Assembly (NCBI RefSeq): GCF_016863535.1
Contig: NZ_BOPB01000018.1
Location: forward strand, 1 to 64,000
DNA from: Micromonospora lutea
GTDB taxonomy: Bacteria; Actinomycetota; Actinomycetes; Mycobacteriales; Micromonosporaceae
Length of the DNA: 64,000 nucleotides
Reading direction: 5' to 3'
The notes under the pieces were generated by a model that searched no databases, was not told the DNA's origin, and was given only the letters and a program-made list of their open reading frames with translations. This document shows, piece after piece, positions 19,992-29,250 of the stretch. The translations under genes and the position numbers were made by a program. The number at the start of each line of letters is the position of its first letter. Positions within the stretch are counted from its first letter, which is position 1.

Positions 19992-20989
19992 CCGACGAAC
20001 GGCTGAACCCGGACGAGGCCGGCGGGGGCGACCAGCCCGCGCCGGCCCTGCGCCGTGCCGTCCGCGGCTATCTGGACCACCTCACCGTCGAACGTGGACT
20101 CGCCGCGAACACGCTGGCCTCCTACCGCCGGGACCTGGACCGCTACCTCGGTTCGTTGGCCGACGCCGGGGTGAGCGACCTGTCGGCGGTGTCCGCCGGC
20201 GAGATCGAACGCCACCTGGCCCGGCTGCGTGCCGGCGCCGACGGGCACCCGCCCCTCGCGGTCTCCTCGGCCGCCCGCGCCGCCAGCGCGGTACGCGGAC
20301 TGCACCGGTTCGCGCTGCGCGAGGGCCTGGCCGCTGCCGACCCGAGCCGCGACGTGCGGCCCCCCGCCGCGCCCCGACGGTTGCCCCGGGCGCTGCCGGT
20401 CGACGACGTGGTCGCCCTGTTGGAGACCGCCGGAGCGGTCGACGCGGCCGGAGACGCCGCGCCGTTGACGCTGCGCAACCGGGCGCTGCTGGAATTCCTG
20501 TACGGCACCGGGGCACGCATCTCCGAGGCCGTCGGCACCGCCGTGGACGACGTGGACCTCGACGACGGGGTGGCGGTGCTGCGCGGCAAGGGCGGTCGGA
20601 CCCGCCTGGTGCCGATCGGCGGGTACGCGCTGCGGGCACTCGGTGCGTACCTGGTGCGCGCCCGTCCGGGGCTGGCCGCCGCCGGCCGGGGCACCCCGGC
20701 GATCTTCCTCAACGCCCGGGGTGGCCCGCTGACCCGGCAGGGCGCCTGGACGATCCTGCGTCGCGCCGCCGAACGGGCCGGGCTGACCGTCGATGGCCCA
20801 CAGGCCGTGTCCCCGCACACGTTGCGTCACTCGTACGCCACCCACCTGCTCGACGGCGGGGCCGACGTGCGGGTGGTGCAGGAACTGCTCGGGCACGCCT
20901 CGGTGACCACCACCCAGGTCTACACCCTGGTCACCGTCGAACGACTGCGCGAGATCTACGCCACCGCGCATCCGCGCGCCCGGAACTGA
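19988..20989 (+). CDS. xerD: Tyrosine recombinase XerD (probable CTG start)
   Basis: A ~333-residue site-specific recombinase that resolves chromosome dimers at dif with XerC. The N-terminal core-binding domain begins near ALRRAVRGYLDHLTVERGLA, well before the first ATG/GTG/TTG codon of the frame (TTG at 20156). No such codon exists in frame between the ald coding region and 20156. The CTG at 19988, in a CTGA overlap with the ald stop, is therefore the likely start. Catalytic residues are seen: Arg in GTGARISEAV, Lys in LRGKGGRTRL, His-x-x-Arg in SPHTLRHSYATHLL, His in LGHASVTTTQVYT, and the nucleophile Tyr in the same segment. Confidence 0.9.
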   Translation: MTDERLNPDEAGGGDQPAPALRRAVRGYLDHLTVERGLAANTLASYRRDLDRYLGSLADAGVSDLSAVSAGEIERHLARLRAGADGHPPLAVSSAARAASAVRGLHRFALREGLAAADPSRDVRPPAAPRRLPRALPVDDVVALLETAGAVDAAGDAAPLTLRNRALLEFLYGTGARISEAVGTAVDDVDLDDGVAVLRGKGGRTRLVPIGGYALRALGAYLVRARPGLAAAGRGTPAIFLNARGGPLTRQGAWTILRRAAERAGLTVDGPQAVSPHTLRHSYATHLLDGGADVRVVQELLGHASVTTTQVYTLVTVERLREIYATAHPRARN

Positions 20990-21251
20990 CCGTCGACCGT
21001 CACCGGCCGTACCTGACCCGCCGGGTGACGGTTCGGTGACAACCTGATCCGGCCGGTGGGATGGCGGCATGACCTGGCAGTGGCCGTTGCCGCCGGCCGA
21101 CACGCCGAGCGGGTCCGAACGGCCTGCTGGCCGGTGGCGTACAGTCGGCATCGGCGCGTCCTCGCGGAGGAATCGCCGGGGTGCCAGCGGCGCCGCAAGG
21201 ACGCCGGCGGCTCCGACGCCGGATGGTCGTCGGAAGGGGGCAACGAAGGAC

Positions 21252-22175
21252 ATGGCTGGCAACGGTGACCGTGCCGAGACCTGGACGTCGGAGCTCCGCG
21301 AGCAGCAGAACGCCCTCGGCTCGGATCTGGGCCCGGCCGATCCGGCTGCCTACACCATGCGTAAGCCGATCCCCGAGCCGATGCCGACCGACCGGCACGG
21401 TCCGGCCCGCATCATCGCGATGGCCAACCAGAAAGGCGGGGTCGGTAAGACGACCACGACCATCAACCTCGGTGCCGCGCTCGCCGAGTACGGTCGCAAG
21501 GTGCTGCTGGTCGACTTCGACCCGCAGGGTGCCCTCTCCGTCGGGCTGGGGGTCAACCCGCACAACCTCGACCTGTCGGTCTACAACCTGCTGATGCAGG
21601 ACGATGTCACCGCCGAGGACGTGCTCATCAAGACCGACGTGGCGGGGCTGCACCTGCTGCCGGCCAACATCGACCTCTCCGCCGCCGAGATTCAGCTGGT
21701 CAACGAGGTCGCCCGTGAGATGGCCCTGGCCCGGGTGCTCAAGAGCGTCCGCAAGGAGTACGACTACGTCCTGATCGACTGCCAGCCGTCGCTGGGTCTG
21801 CTGGCGATCAACGCGTTGACCGTTGCGCACGGAGTGCTCATCCCGCTGGAGTGCGAGTTCTTCAGTCTGCGTGGCGTGGCACTGCTGCTGGACACCATCG
21901 ACAAGGTGCGCGAGCGGCTGAACTTCGACCTGGAACTCGAGGGCATTCTCGCCACCATGTACGACAGCCGCACCACGCACTGCCGTCAGGTGCTCCAGCG
22001 GGTGGTGGAGGCGTTCGGCGACAAGGTCTACCAGACGGTGATCACCAAGACGGTGAAGTTCCCCGAGTCCACCGTCGCCGGCTCGCCCATCACCACGCTC
22101 GACCCGGCCTCCTCGGGTGCCCGCAACTATCGTCAGCTGGCCCGCGAGGTGATCGCCGCGCAGGCCGAGCGGTAG
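21252..22175 (+). CDS. ParA-family chromosome-partitioning ATPase
   Basis: A 307-residue P-loop ATPase. A ~55-residue hydrophilic N-terminal extension precedes the deviant Walker A (MANQKGGVGKTTTTINLG). DFDPQGALSVGLG and YDYVLIDCQPSLGLL complete the ParA signature. The ATG at 21252 has GAAGGA upstream. In M. tuberculosis the equivalent is Rv1708, next to scpA/scpB, so it probably works in chromosome organisation with condensin rather than as the oriC-proximal ParA (inference). The ~260 bases between xerD and this gene hold no supported gene. Confidence 0.9.
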   Translation: MAGNGDRAETWTSELREQQNALGSDLGPADPAAYTMRKPIPEPMPTDRHGPARIIAMANQKGGVGKTTTTINLGAALAEYGRKVLLVDFDPQGALSVGLGVNPHNLDLSVYNLLMQDDVTAEDVLIKTDVAGLHLLPANIDLSAAEIQLVNEVAREMALARVLKSVRKEYDYVLIDCQPSLGLLAINALTVAHGVLIPLECEFFSLRGVALLLDTIDKVRERLNFDLELEGILATMYDSRTTHCRQVLQRVVEAFGDKVYQTVITKTVKFPESTVAGSPITTLDPASSGARNYRQLAREVIAAQAER

Positions 22176-22191
22176 GAGGCGCTGAAGCGAG

Positions 22192-23514
22192 GTGTCCCGA
22201 CCGTGGACTACCGTCGTCGGCGTGAGCGCCCCGCCCCTCGACCCGACCGCCGCGGCGGATCCGCCGCCCGTGGTGGCTGACCCCTCCGCGTCGGTCTCCG
22301 CTGTCGAGCCGACGGGCAGCGCGGATCCGGTGGCCGACGTCGTGTCGGCGGAGGCGGCCGAGCCGACGGACGGCACCGGCTTCACCGTGCGGCTGGCCAA
22401 CTTCACCGGCCCGTTCGATCTGCTGCTGCAGTTGATCGGCAAGCACAAGCTCGACGTCACCGAGGTCGCCCTGCACCAGGTGACCGACGAGTTCATCGCC
22501 TACATCCGGGCCATGGGCGACGACTGGGACCTGGACGAGGCCAGTGAGTTCCTGCTGATCGCCGCGACCCTGCTCGACCTGAAGGCCGCCCGGCTGCTGC
22601 CCGCCGCCGAGGTCGAGAACCCGGAGGATCTGGCCCTGCTGGAGGCGCGGGACCTGCTCTTCGCCCGACTGCTGCAGTACAAGGCGTACAAGGAGGCGGC
22701 GGCGCACATCGCCGCACTGGAGGAGGTCGGCGGGCGGCGCTACCCGCGCGCGGTGACACTCGAACCCCGCTACGCCGAGGCACTGCCCGACCTGGTACTC
22801 GGCATCGGTCCGCAACGGCTGCTGAAGCTGGCGGTTCGGGCGATGACCCCGAAGCCGGTGCCCGAGGTGTCCGTCGCCCACGTGCACATGGTCCGGGTCA
22901 GTGTCCGGGAACACGCCGGCATCATCGCCGAACGGCTGCGTCGGGCCGGCACCGCCAGCTTCACGCTGCTCTGCGCCGACTGCGAGGCCACCCTGGAGGT
23001 GGTCGCCCGGTTCCTCGCCCTGCTGGAGCTGTACCGGCAGGGTGTGGTGGCATTCGTCCAGGAACAGGCGTTGGAGGAGCTGACCGTCCGCTGGACCGGC
23101 CCGGCCGACGCCGGTCCGGCCCTGACCATCGACGAGTACGCCGGCACACCGCCCGAGCCGCCGGCGGACGGCAGTTCGACGCAGAGGAGTCCCGGCAGTG
23201 CCGGCACCGGTACCGACGCCGCTACGGCCGACGGTGCCGTCGGTGCCGGCGGTGGCGCTGCGGCCGAGGGTGCCGGCGGTGGCGCTGCGGCCGACGCTGC
23301 CGGCGGTGGCGCTGCGGTGCCCGTCGGTGCCGACGCTGGCGCTGCGGCCGGCGCTGGCGCTGCGGCCGAGGGTGCCGGCGGTGGCGCTGCGGTGCCCGTC
23401 GGTGCTGGTGCTGGTGCCGGTGTCGGTGTCGGTGTCGAGGCTGACGCGGTCGGTGCCGGTGCGGGTGTCGACGAGGCTGACCCGACGGGAACGATCGAGG
23501 AGCAAGCTGGATGA
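22192..23514 (+). CDS. scpA: Segregation and condensation protein ScpA with long Gly/Ala tail
   Basis: A 440-residue protein. The kleisin core begins at FTVRLANFTGPFDLLLQLIG (about residue 64), continues through DEASEFLLIAATLLDLKAAR and ends near residue 310. ScpA bridges the SMC heads in bacterial condensin. The last ~120 residues are low-complexity Gly/Ala/Val (repeats of GAAAEGAGGG type), making it about 120 longer than typical ScpA. GTG at 22222 is an alternative start. The stop overlaps the scpB start (ATGA). Confidence 0.9.
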   Translation: MSRPWTTVVGVSAPPLDPTAAADPPPVVADPSASVSAVEPTGSADPVADVVSAEAAEPTDGTGFTVRLANFTGPFDLLLQLIGKHKLDVTEVALHQVTDEFIAYIRAMGDDWDLDEASEFLLIAATLLDLKAARLLPAAEVENPEDLALLEARDLLFARLLQYKAYKEAAAHIAALEEVGGRRYPRAVTLEPRYAEALPDLVLGIGPQRLLKLAVRAMTPKPVPEVSVAHVHMVRVSVREHAGIIAERLRRAGTASFTLLCADCEATLEVVARFLALLELYRQGVVAFVQEQALEELTVRWTGPADAGPALTIDEYAGTPPEPPADGSSTQRSPGSAGTGTDAATADGAVGAGGGAAAEGAGGGAAADAAGGGAAVPVGADAGAAAGAGAAAEGAGGGAAVPVGAGAGAGVGVGVEADAVGAGAGVDEADPTGTIEEQAG

Positions 23515-24530
23515 GCAACGACGAGCGGGCGGAGTCCCTGGCCGAGCAGGCCGCCGCCTGGGTCCCCCCATGGCAACGCCCCGTCCCCACCCCCACCGAC
23601 TCCACAGACACCACCGCCCCCAACCCGACCGACCCCACCGCCCACACCCCCACCCCGACCGACTCCACCGATCCCAACCCGACCGACCCCACCGCCCTCA
23701 CCCCCACCCCGACCATCCCCGCTGACTCCTCAACCGACTCCGCAGATCTTGGTGCGCGAGTGCCCCTCCAGGGGCCGCTTCCGTCCAAGATCGAGGCGGA
23801 GGCGGAAGCGGAAGCGGAAGCGGGGGCGGGGGCCGGGGCGGGGGAGAAGGTTGCGGGGGAGGGCGTTGCGGGGGAAAACGTCGCGGGAGCGGGAGCGGGA
23901 GCGGGAGCGGGGGAGGGCGCGGGAGCGGGGCGGGGGCGGGGTGGTGGGCGGGGGCGGGTGGCTCCGCAGCCGCCGCCGGAACTCGACGACGCGGAGTTGC
24001 GCGGCGCGCTGGAGGCGATCCTGCTGGTGGTCGACGAACCGGTGAGCGAGTTGGTCCTCGCCCAGGTGCTGGAGCAGCCCGCCGAGCGGATCGGCCCGAT
24101 GCTGGACGAGATCGCCGCCGGGTTCACCTCGGCCGGCCACGGCTTCGAACTGCGCCGGGCGGCGGGCGGGTGGCGGCTGTACACCCGCCCGGAATACGCC
24201 AGCTACGTCGAACGGTTCGTTCTCGACGGGCAGTCGGTCCGGCTGACCCAGGCTGCGCTGGAGACCTTGGCCGTGGTGGCGTACAAGCAGCCGGTGACCC
24301 GGTCGCGTATCTCCGCCATCCGTGGTGTCAACTGTGACGGCGTGATCCGTACCCTGGTTTCTCGCGGCCTGATCGAAGAGTGCGGCACCGAGTCCGACAG
24401 CGGGGCCTACCTGTACCGAACGAGCATCATGTTCCTGGAGAAACTCGGCCTGAACAGCCTCGACGACCTGCCGCCCCTGGCCCCATTCCTCCCCGACGAC
24501 GTAGAAGAGCTTGCCGATGCCGCGCGATAA
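23511..24530 (+). CDS. scpB: Segregation and condensation protein ScpB with disordered N-terminal extension
   Basis: A 339-residue protein. The conserved tandem winged-helix core starts near residue 150 (LDDAELRGALEAILLVVDEP) and includes FELRRAAGGWRLYTRPEYA and TLAVVAYKQPVTRSRISAIR. The first ~145 residues are Pro/Thr/Asp repeats (PNPTDPTAH type) and then an EAEAEA/GAGAG run. ScpB binds ScpA and SMC. The N-terminal tail directly adjoins the Gly/Ala tail of ScpA, so about 800 bp of simple-sequence DNA spans the gene junction. Confidence 0.9.
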   Translation: MSNDERAESLAEQAAAWVPPWQRPVPTPTDSTDTTAPNPTDPTAHTPTPTDSTDPNPTDPTALTPTPTIPADSSTDSADLGARVPLQGPLPSKIEAEAEAEAEAGAGAGAGEKVAGEGVAGENVAGAGAGAGAGEGAGAGRGRGGGRGRVAPQPPPELDDAELRGALEAILLVVDEPVSELVLAQVLEQPAERIGPMLDEIAAGFTSAGHGFELRRAAGGWRLYTRPEYASYVERFVLDGQSVRLTQAALETLAVVAYKQPVTRSRISAIRGVNCDGVIRTLVSRGLIEECGTESDSGAYLYRTSIMFLEKLGLNSLDDLPPLAPFLPDDVEELADAAR

Positions 24531-25287
24531 TCGCACCCCCCGCCCCGACGCCCCCGTCTACACCGGCCCGGAACGCCTCCAGAAGGTGCTCGCCGCCGCC
24601 GGTGTCGGCTCCCGGCGTGCCTGCGAGGACCTGATCTTCCGGCGGCGGGTGACGGTCAACGGGCGGGTGGCGCAGCTCGGCGACAAGGTCGACCCGACCA
24701 CGGCGGTCATCCACGTCGACGGCGAGCGGCTGGCAGCCGACACCCGGCTGGTGTATCTGGCGATGAACAAGCCACGCGGAGTGGTGTCCACCATGGCGGA
24801 CGAGAAGGGGCGTACCGCACTGGCCGACTTCCTCGGCAACCGGGTCGAGCAGCGCGTCTACCACGTCGGGCGGCTCGATGCGGACAGCGAGGGCCTGCTG
24901 CTGCTCACCAACGACGGCAACCTCGCGCACCGGCTGATGCACCCCTCCTTCGGGGTGCCGAAAACCTACCTGTGTGAGGTGTCCGGCCCGATCCCGCGCA
25001 ATCTCGGCAAGCGGTTGGCGGCCGGGGTGGAGTTGGAGGACGGCCCGGTGACCGTCAACGCTTTCCGGGTGGTGGACAGTCTGGGGCGTACCGCCCAGGT
25101 CGAGCTGACCCTGCACGAAGGTCGCAAACACATCGTACGCCGGCTGCTCGCGGAGGTCGGCCACCCGGTGAGCCGGCTGGTGCGTACCTCCATCGGGCCG
25201 ATCCGGCTCGGCGACCTGCGCGCCGGGCGGACCCGGAGGCTGACCAACGCGGAGGTCGCCGCCCTGTTCAAGGCCGTGGGTGACTGA
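24517..25287 (+). CDS. rluB: rRNA pseudouridine synthase, RsuA/RluB family
   Basis: A 256-residue enzyme. An S4 RNA-binding domain (RLQKVLAAAGVGSRRACEDL) is followed by the pseudouridine synthase domain with the catalytic Asp motif GRLDADSEGLLLLTND near residue 120 and the RKHIVRRLLAEVGHPVSRL segment. It isomerises a uridine in 23S or 16S rRNA; the site cannot be told from sequence alone. The start at ATG 24517 lies inside the 3' end of scpB, an overlap conserved in this operon type. Confidence 0.9.
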   Translation: MPRDNRTPRPDAPVYTGPERLQKVLAAAGVGSRRACEDLIFRRRVTVNGRVAQLGDKVDPTTAVIHVDGERLAADTRLVYLAMNKPRGVVSTMADEKGRTALADFLGNRVEQRVYHVGRLDADSEGLLLLTNDGNLAHRLMHPSFGVPKTYLCEVSGPIPRNLGKRLAAGVELEDGPVTVNAFRVVDSLGRTAQVELTLHEGRKHIVRRLLAEVGHPVSRLVRTSIGPIRLGDLRAGRTRRLTNAEVAALFKAVGD

Positions 25288-25435
25288 GGCGGCAGCGGCG
25301 GGTACGGCTGAGGGTAGGCTGCCTGACGGCCCGGCCGGCGGTGCTCCACGACGCCGGGCATGATTGGACTTGGGTGGGTCAACCGCTCGCGGTCTGCGTT
25401 GACGGATCGTGAGGTACGGGCTGAGGAGGACAACG

Positions 25436-26116
25436 GTGGAGGAAAACGTGCCGGCCGGACGCTGCGTGGTCGCTGTGGACGGGCCGTCCGGTTCGGGTAA
25501 GTCCACCGTCTCCCGGCGGCTCGCCACGAGTCTGCGCGGGCGTTATCTCGACACCGGCGCCATGTACCGGGCGATCACCTGGGCGGTGCTGCGCTCCGGC
25601 GTCGACCTGACCGACGCGCAGGCGGTGGCGAAGGTCGCCGGCGAGGTGGATCTGCTCATCGGCACCGACCCCGCCGGGTACGGCGTGACGGTCGACGGGG
25701 TGAACGTCGAGACCGACATCCGTGGCCCGGAGGTGACCGCCGCCGTCTCGGCGGTGGCTGCCGTGCCGGCGGTCCGTGCGCTGCTGGTGGCTCGCCAGCG
25801 AGACATGATCGCCAAGGCGGACCGGATCGTGGTCGAGGGACGTGACATCGGTTCCGTGGTGGCGCCCGACGCCGACCTGAAGGTGTACCTGACCGCCTCG
25901 GCGGCGGCGCGCGCCGCGCGGCGCAGCGCCGAGAACGCCTCCGACGTGACGGCCACCGCCGCCGACCTGGCCCGGCGTGACCAACTGGACTCCACCCGCA
26001 AGGCCGACCCGTTGGCCCAGGCGCCCGACGCGGTGGTGCTCGACACCACCGGGCTGGGCATCGACGAGGTCGTGGCGCGTCTGCGGGCCCTGCTGGCCGA
26101 ACGGTCAGTGGCGTGA
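25436..26116 (+). CDS. cmk: Cytidylate kinase
   Basis: A 226-residue (d)CMP kinase. The P-loop is AVDGPSGSGKSTVSRRLA near residues 11-28. The substrate-recognition segment YLDTGAMYRAITWAV follows, and IVVEGRDIGSVVAPDADLKV carries the DIG motif. The GTG at 25436 is chosen because GAGGAGGA lies five bases upstream. It provides CDP/dCDP and neighbours der as in most actinobacteria. Confidence 0.94.
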   Translation: MEENVPAGRCVVAVDGPSGSGKSTVSRRLATSLRGRYLDTGAMYRAITWAVLRSGVDLTDAQAVAKVAGEVDLLIGTDPAGYGVTVDGVNVETDIRGPEVTAAVSAVAAVPAVRALLVARQRDMIAKADRIVVEGRDIGSVVAPDADLKVYLTASAAARAARRSAENASDVTATAADLARRDQLDSTRKADPLAQAPDAVVLDTTGLGIDEVVARLRALLAERSVA

Positions 26117-26165
26117 ACGTTCGTGCGCGCGATGTCGCCCGCCGACCAGTGAAGCGAGGCGTGGC

Positions 26166-27566
26166 GTGAGTGACGACGGCTGGATGGAACTGCGCGAGCC
26201 GGACCTGGACATTGAAGAGCAGACCGGCCCGCAGCCGGTGGTGGCGGTGGTCGGCCGCCCCAACGTGGGCAAGTCCACGCTGGTGAACCGCATCATCGGC
26301 CGTCGGCAGGCGGTCGTGGAGGATGTGCCGGGGGTGACCCGCGACCGGGTGCCCTACGATGCGCAGTGGTCCGGGCGGGCGTTCACCGTGGTGGACACCG
26401 GCGGCTGGGAACCGGACGCCAAGGACCGCGCCGCGGCGATCGCGGCCCAGGCCGAGACCGCCGTGTCGACCGCCGACGTGGTGGTCTTCGTGGTCGACGC
26501 GATGGTGGGTGCCACCGACGTCGACGAGGCGGCGGTGAAGATGCTGCGCCGCAGCGCCAAGCCGGTGATCCTGGTGGCCAACAAGGCCGACAACACCAAC
26601 ATCGAGCTGGAGGCCACCTCGCTGTGGTCACTCGGCCTCGGTGAACCGCACCCGGTGTCGGCACTGCACGGGCGAGGTTCCGGTGACCTGCTCGACGCCA
26701 TCCTGGCGGCGCTGCCGGAAGCACCGAAGGTGGCGGAGTACCGCCCCCGAGGGCCGCGTCGGGTGGCGTTGGTGGGACGACCGAACGTCGGCAAGTCCAG
26801 CCTGCTGAACCGCTTCTCCGGCGAGGAACGGGCAGTGGTCGACGCGGTCGCCGGTACCACCGTCGACCCGGTGGACAGCCTGGTCACCATCGGTGGTGAC
26901 ACCTGGCATCTGGTGGACACGGCCGGGTTGCGCAAGCGGGTCGGCAGGGCCAGCGGCACCGAGTACTACGCCAGTCTGCGTACCGCCTCGGCCATCGAAG
27001 CGGCCGAGGTGGCGGTGGTGCTGCTCGACTCCAGCGAGCCGATCAGTGAGCAGGACCAGCGGATCCTGTCCATGGTCACCGAGTCCGGTCGGGCCCTGGT
27101 GATCGCCTTCAACAAGTGGGACCTGGTCGATGACGACCGCCGGTACTACCTGGACAAGGAGATCGAACGGGAGCTGCGCCGCATCCCGTGGGCGATCCGG
27201 CTGAACCTGTCGGCGAAGACCGGCCGGGCGGTCGACAAGCTCGCCGCCGCCCTGCATCGGGCGCTGACCAGCTGGGAGACGCGGATCCCCACCGCCCAGC
27301 TCAACGCGTGGCTGACCGCCCTGGTCCAGGCCACCCCGCACCCGGTGCGGGGCGGTCGGGCACCACGGGTCCTGTTCGCCACCCAGGCGGGGGTGGCCCC
27401 GCCACGCTTCGTGCTCTTCACCACCGGTCCGCTGGACGCCGGCTACCAGCGCTTCGTCGAGCGCAAGCTGCGCGAGGAGTTCGGCTTCGAGGGCAGCCCG
27501 ATCGAGATTTCGGTACGCCCACGCAAGAAGCTCGGCCCCGGCGGCCGCGGTAAGGCCCACGGCTGA
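26166..27566 (+). CDS. der: GTPase Der (EngA), tandem G domains
   Basis: A 466-residue ribosome-assembly GTPase acting on 50S subunits. Two G domains are visible: GRPNVGKSTLVNRIIG with DTGGWEPD near the N-terminus, and GRPNVGKSSLLNRFSG with DTAGLRKR in the second half. A C-terminal KH-like domain ends in EISVRPRKKLGPGGR. The GTG at 26166 follows a weak AGCGAGGCG. This closes the conserved chromosomal block; about 290 bases then lead to tRNA-Pro and contain only an imperfect hairpin near 27597-27638 that may terminate the operon. Confidence 0.95.
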   Translation: MSDDGWMELREPDLDIEEQTGPQPVVAVVGRPNVGKSTLVNRIIGRRQAVVEDVPGVTRDRVPYDAQWSGRAFTVVDTGGWEPDAKDRAAAIAAQAETAVSTADVVVFVVDAMVGATDVDEAAVKMLRRSAKPVILVANKADNTNIELEATSLWSLGLGEPHPVSALHGRGSGDLLDAILAALPEAPKVAEYRPRGPRRVALVGRPNVGKSSLLNRFSGEERAVVDAVAGTTVDPVDSLVTIGGDTWHLVDTAGLRKRVGRASGTEYYASLRTASAIEAAEVAVVLLDSSEPISEQDQRILSMVTESGRALVIAFNKWDLVDDDRRYYLDKEIERELRRIPWAIRLNLSAKTGRAVDKLAAALHRALTSWETRIPTAQLNAWLTALVQATPHPVRGGRAPRVLFATQAGVAPPRFVLFTTGPLDAGYQRFVERKLREEFGFEGSPIEISVRPRKKLGPGGRGKAHG

Positions 27567-27855
27567 CCCGACCCGCACCATCCTCCCTCACCAGCTCCAC
27601 CACCCATCCTCCTAGGATGCTTTAGGGATGGTGGGTGGTCCCATTACCAGGCTCCCTACCGCCGCCGTGGGCCTCGACGGGATTACAGCGGCGGTCGACA
27701 TCGTCGCCGCCCGCCGCCAGCGTCACCGGACATTCCCCGATCATGCCCGACGGACGACTTCGGCCGAGCCGGGAGCGTCAGGAGGGGTCGGTGCGAGCGG
27801 AACAGACCCTGCGCTAAGCTGTACCGGCTGTCGCGGGGAGACCCTGCGGTGGCAT

Positions 27856-27929
<74 letters not shown>

Positions 27930-27935
27930 CAGCGA

Positions 27936-27977
27936 GAGGGTTTCCGCAGGTCAGAGACTTGCGGGAGCCCTCTTTTC
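27936..27977 (+). terminator. Terminator after tRNA-Pro
   Basis: A stem of about 13 bp with two G-U pairs (27936-27948 with 27960-27972) is followed by tttt. It directly follows the tRNA and fits an intrinsic terminator. Confidence 0.7.
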
Positions 27978-28042
27978 ATTGCTCGGCATGGATGCCTGGT
28001 CTAGCACGCCGCTGTTGGACTCCTTGACTCGGGCAGGTTGTC

Positions 28043-29002
28043 ATGCCACTACTGGATCTTCAGAAACTCACCGTCGGGCTCTCCCGGACCTGGGCCGGGT
28101 TCCTCCGCGACTGGGACCGGTCCCTGCGGGCCGGGAACTATCCGGAGACCACCCGCTACAACTACCTCCTCGCCGCCGCGCAGCTAGGCAGATATCTGGG
28201 GGAGCAGTCGCCGGATCCGGACGCCGGGGACGCGGCCGAGGATCCGTGTGCGGTGACGCGGGCGCATGTGGAGGCGTTCCAGGGTTGGATGATCGAGACC
28301 AGGTCCGCGTCGACGGCGGTGAACAAGCACAAGGGACTGCAGCAGTTCTTCAAGTGGCTGCTCCTCGACGAAGAGGCCATCGACCGGTCACCGATGCAGC
28401 GGGTGCGGCAGCCGAAGACACCCCGCAAGCTGATCCCGGTCATGCGCGACGAGGACACCAGCAAGCTTCTCGACGCCTGCAAGGGCAAAGGCTTCGCGAA
28501 CCTGCGCGACGAGGCGTTGATCCGGGTGTACTGCAACACCGGCGCACGCCTGTCGGAGGTCGGCAACCTGCTAGTCGACGACGTCGACCTGAACACGGAA
28601 TCGGTGCGTTTCCACGGCAAGGGCGCCAAGGACCGGCGAGTGCGGTTCGGGCCCAAGACGGCCCGGGCGTTGTCGCGGTATCTGCGGGCCCGGGACAAGC
28701 ACAAGGGCGCCGCCCTGCCGAACCTGTGGCTGGCCGAACGAGGCGCCGCGGCGCTGACTCCGAACGGCATCAAGATCCTGCTCAAACGGTTGGGCACCGC
28801 GGCCGGGGTGGCGGACGTGCACGCGCACCGGTGGCGGCACAGCTTCGCCCACGAGTGGAAACGCGCCGGCGGCGACACCGGTGACCTGATGCTGCTGCTC
28901 GGATGGACCTCAGAGGACATGCCTCGCCACTACGGCGCCAGCGCCGCCGCCGAGCGGGCACAGGAGACGCAGGCGCGACTGGGTATCGGCGAGCGCGTAT
29001 AG
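28043..29002 (+). CDS. Tyrosine-type integrase next to tRNA-Pro
   Basis: A 319-residue recombinase with an N-terminal SAM-like core-binding domain (FLRDWDRSLRAGNYPETTRY) and an intact catalytic domain. The catalytic residues are Arg in NTGARLSEVGN, Lys in FHGKGAKDRRVRF, His-x-x-Arg in HAHRWRHSFAHEW, Trp replacing the second His in LLLGWTSEDMPRHYG, and the nucleophile Tyr in that segment. Its start is 113 bases downstream of tRNA-Pro, typical of integrative elements using a tRNA 3' end. I could not find the matching distal att repeat. A perfect hairpin follows the stop. Confidence 0.88.
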   Translation: MPLLDLQKLTVGLSRTWAGFLRDWDRSLRAGNYPETTRYNYLLAAAQLGRYLGEQSPDPDAGDAAEDPCAVTRAHVEAFQGWMIETRSASTAVNKHKGLQQFFKWLLLDEEAIDRSPMQRVRQPKTPRKLIPVMRDEDTSKLLDACKGKGFANLRDEALIRVYCNTGARLSEVGNLLVDDVDLNTESVRFHGKGAKDRRVRFGPKTARALSRYLRARDKHKGAALPNLWLAERGAAALTPNGIKILLKRLGTAAGVADVHAHRWRHSFAHEWKRAGGDTGDLMLLLGWTSEDMPRHYGASAAAERAQETQARLGIGERV

Positions 29003-29014
29003 GCCGGGTCGGCA

Positions 29015-29052
29015 GGCGCGGTCACCCACGCGGGGCCGTGGGTGACCGCGCC
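29015..29052. terminator. Strong hairpin terminator after integrase
   Basis: A perfect 16-bp inverted repeat (29015-29030 with 29037-29052, containing ggtcacccacg) closes on the six-base loop cggggc. It begins 12 bases after the integrase stop. No T-tract follows. Confidence 0.75.
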
Positions 29053-29094
29053 GTCACCGGTAGGCTGCGGCGAGCTTTCGACGAAGGGGCGGCG

Positions 29095-29250
29095 ATGACG
29101 TGGTACGCGGTCGACGAGAGCCGTAGCGAATTGATGGCGACCTGGGAAACCGGCTATGGGGCGCGTGAGAAGCTCGATGACACCAGCCGCAGCCGTCGTC
29201 TGCGTCGTCAGTCATCACCAGCGCCGCCGGCATGCACATCATCAAAGTGA
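29095..29250 (+). CDS. Small hypothetical ORF
   Basis: A 51-residue ORF with a plausible ribosome-binding site (GAAGGGGC) before ATG 29095. The first ~30 residues (MTWYAVDESRSELMATWETG) look protein-like. The C-terminal part runs antisense into the 3' end of the STAND ATPase and becomes Ser/Pro/Arg-rich, so it may be truncated. Function unknown; it may be spurious. Confidence 0.35.
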   Translation: MTWYAVDESRSELMATWETGYGAREKLDDTSRSRRLRRQSSPAPPACTSSK

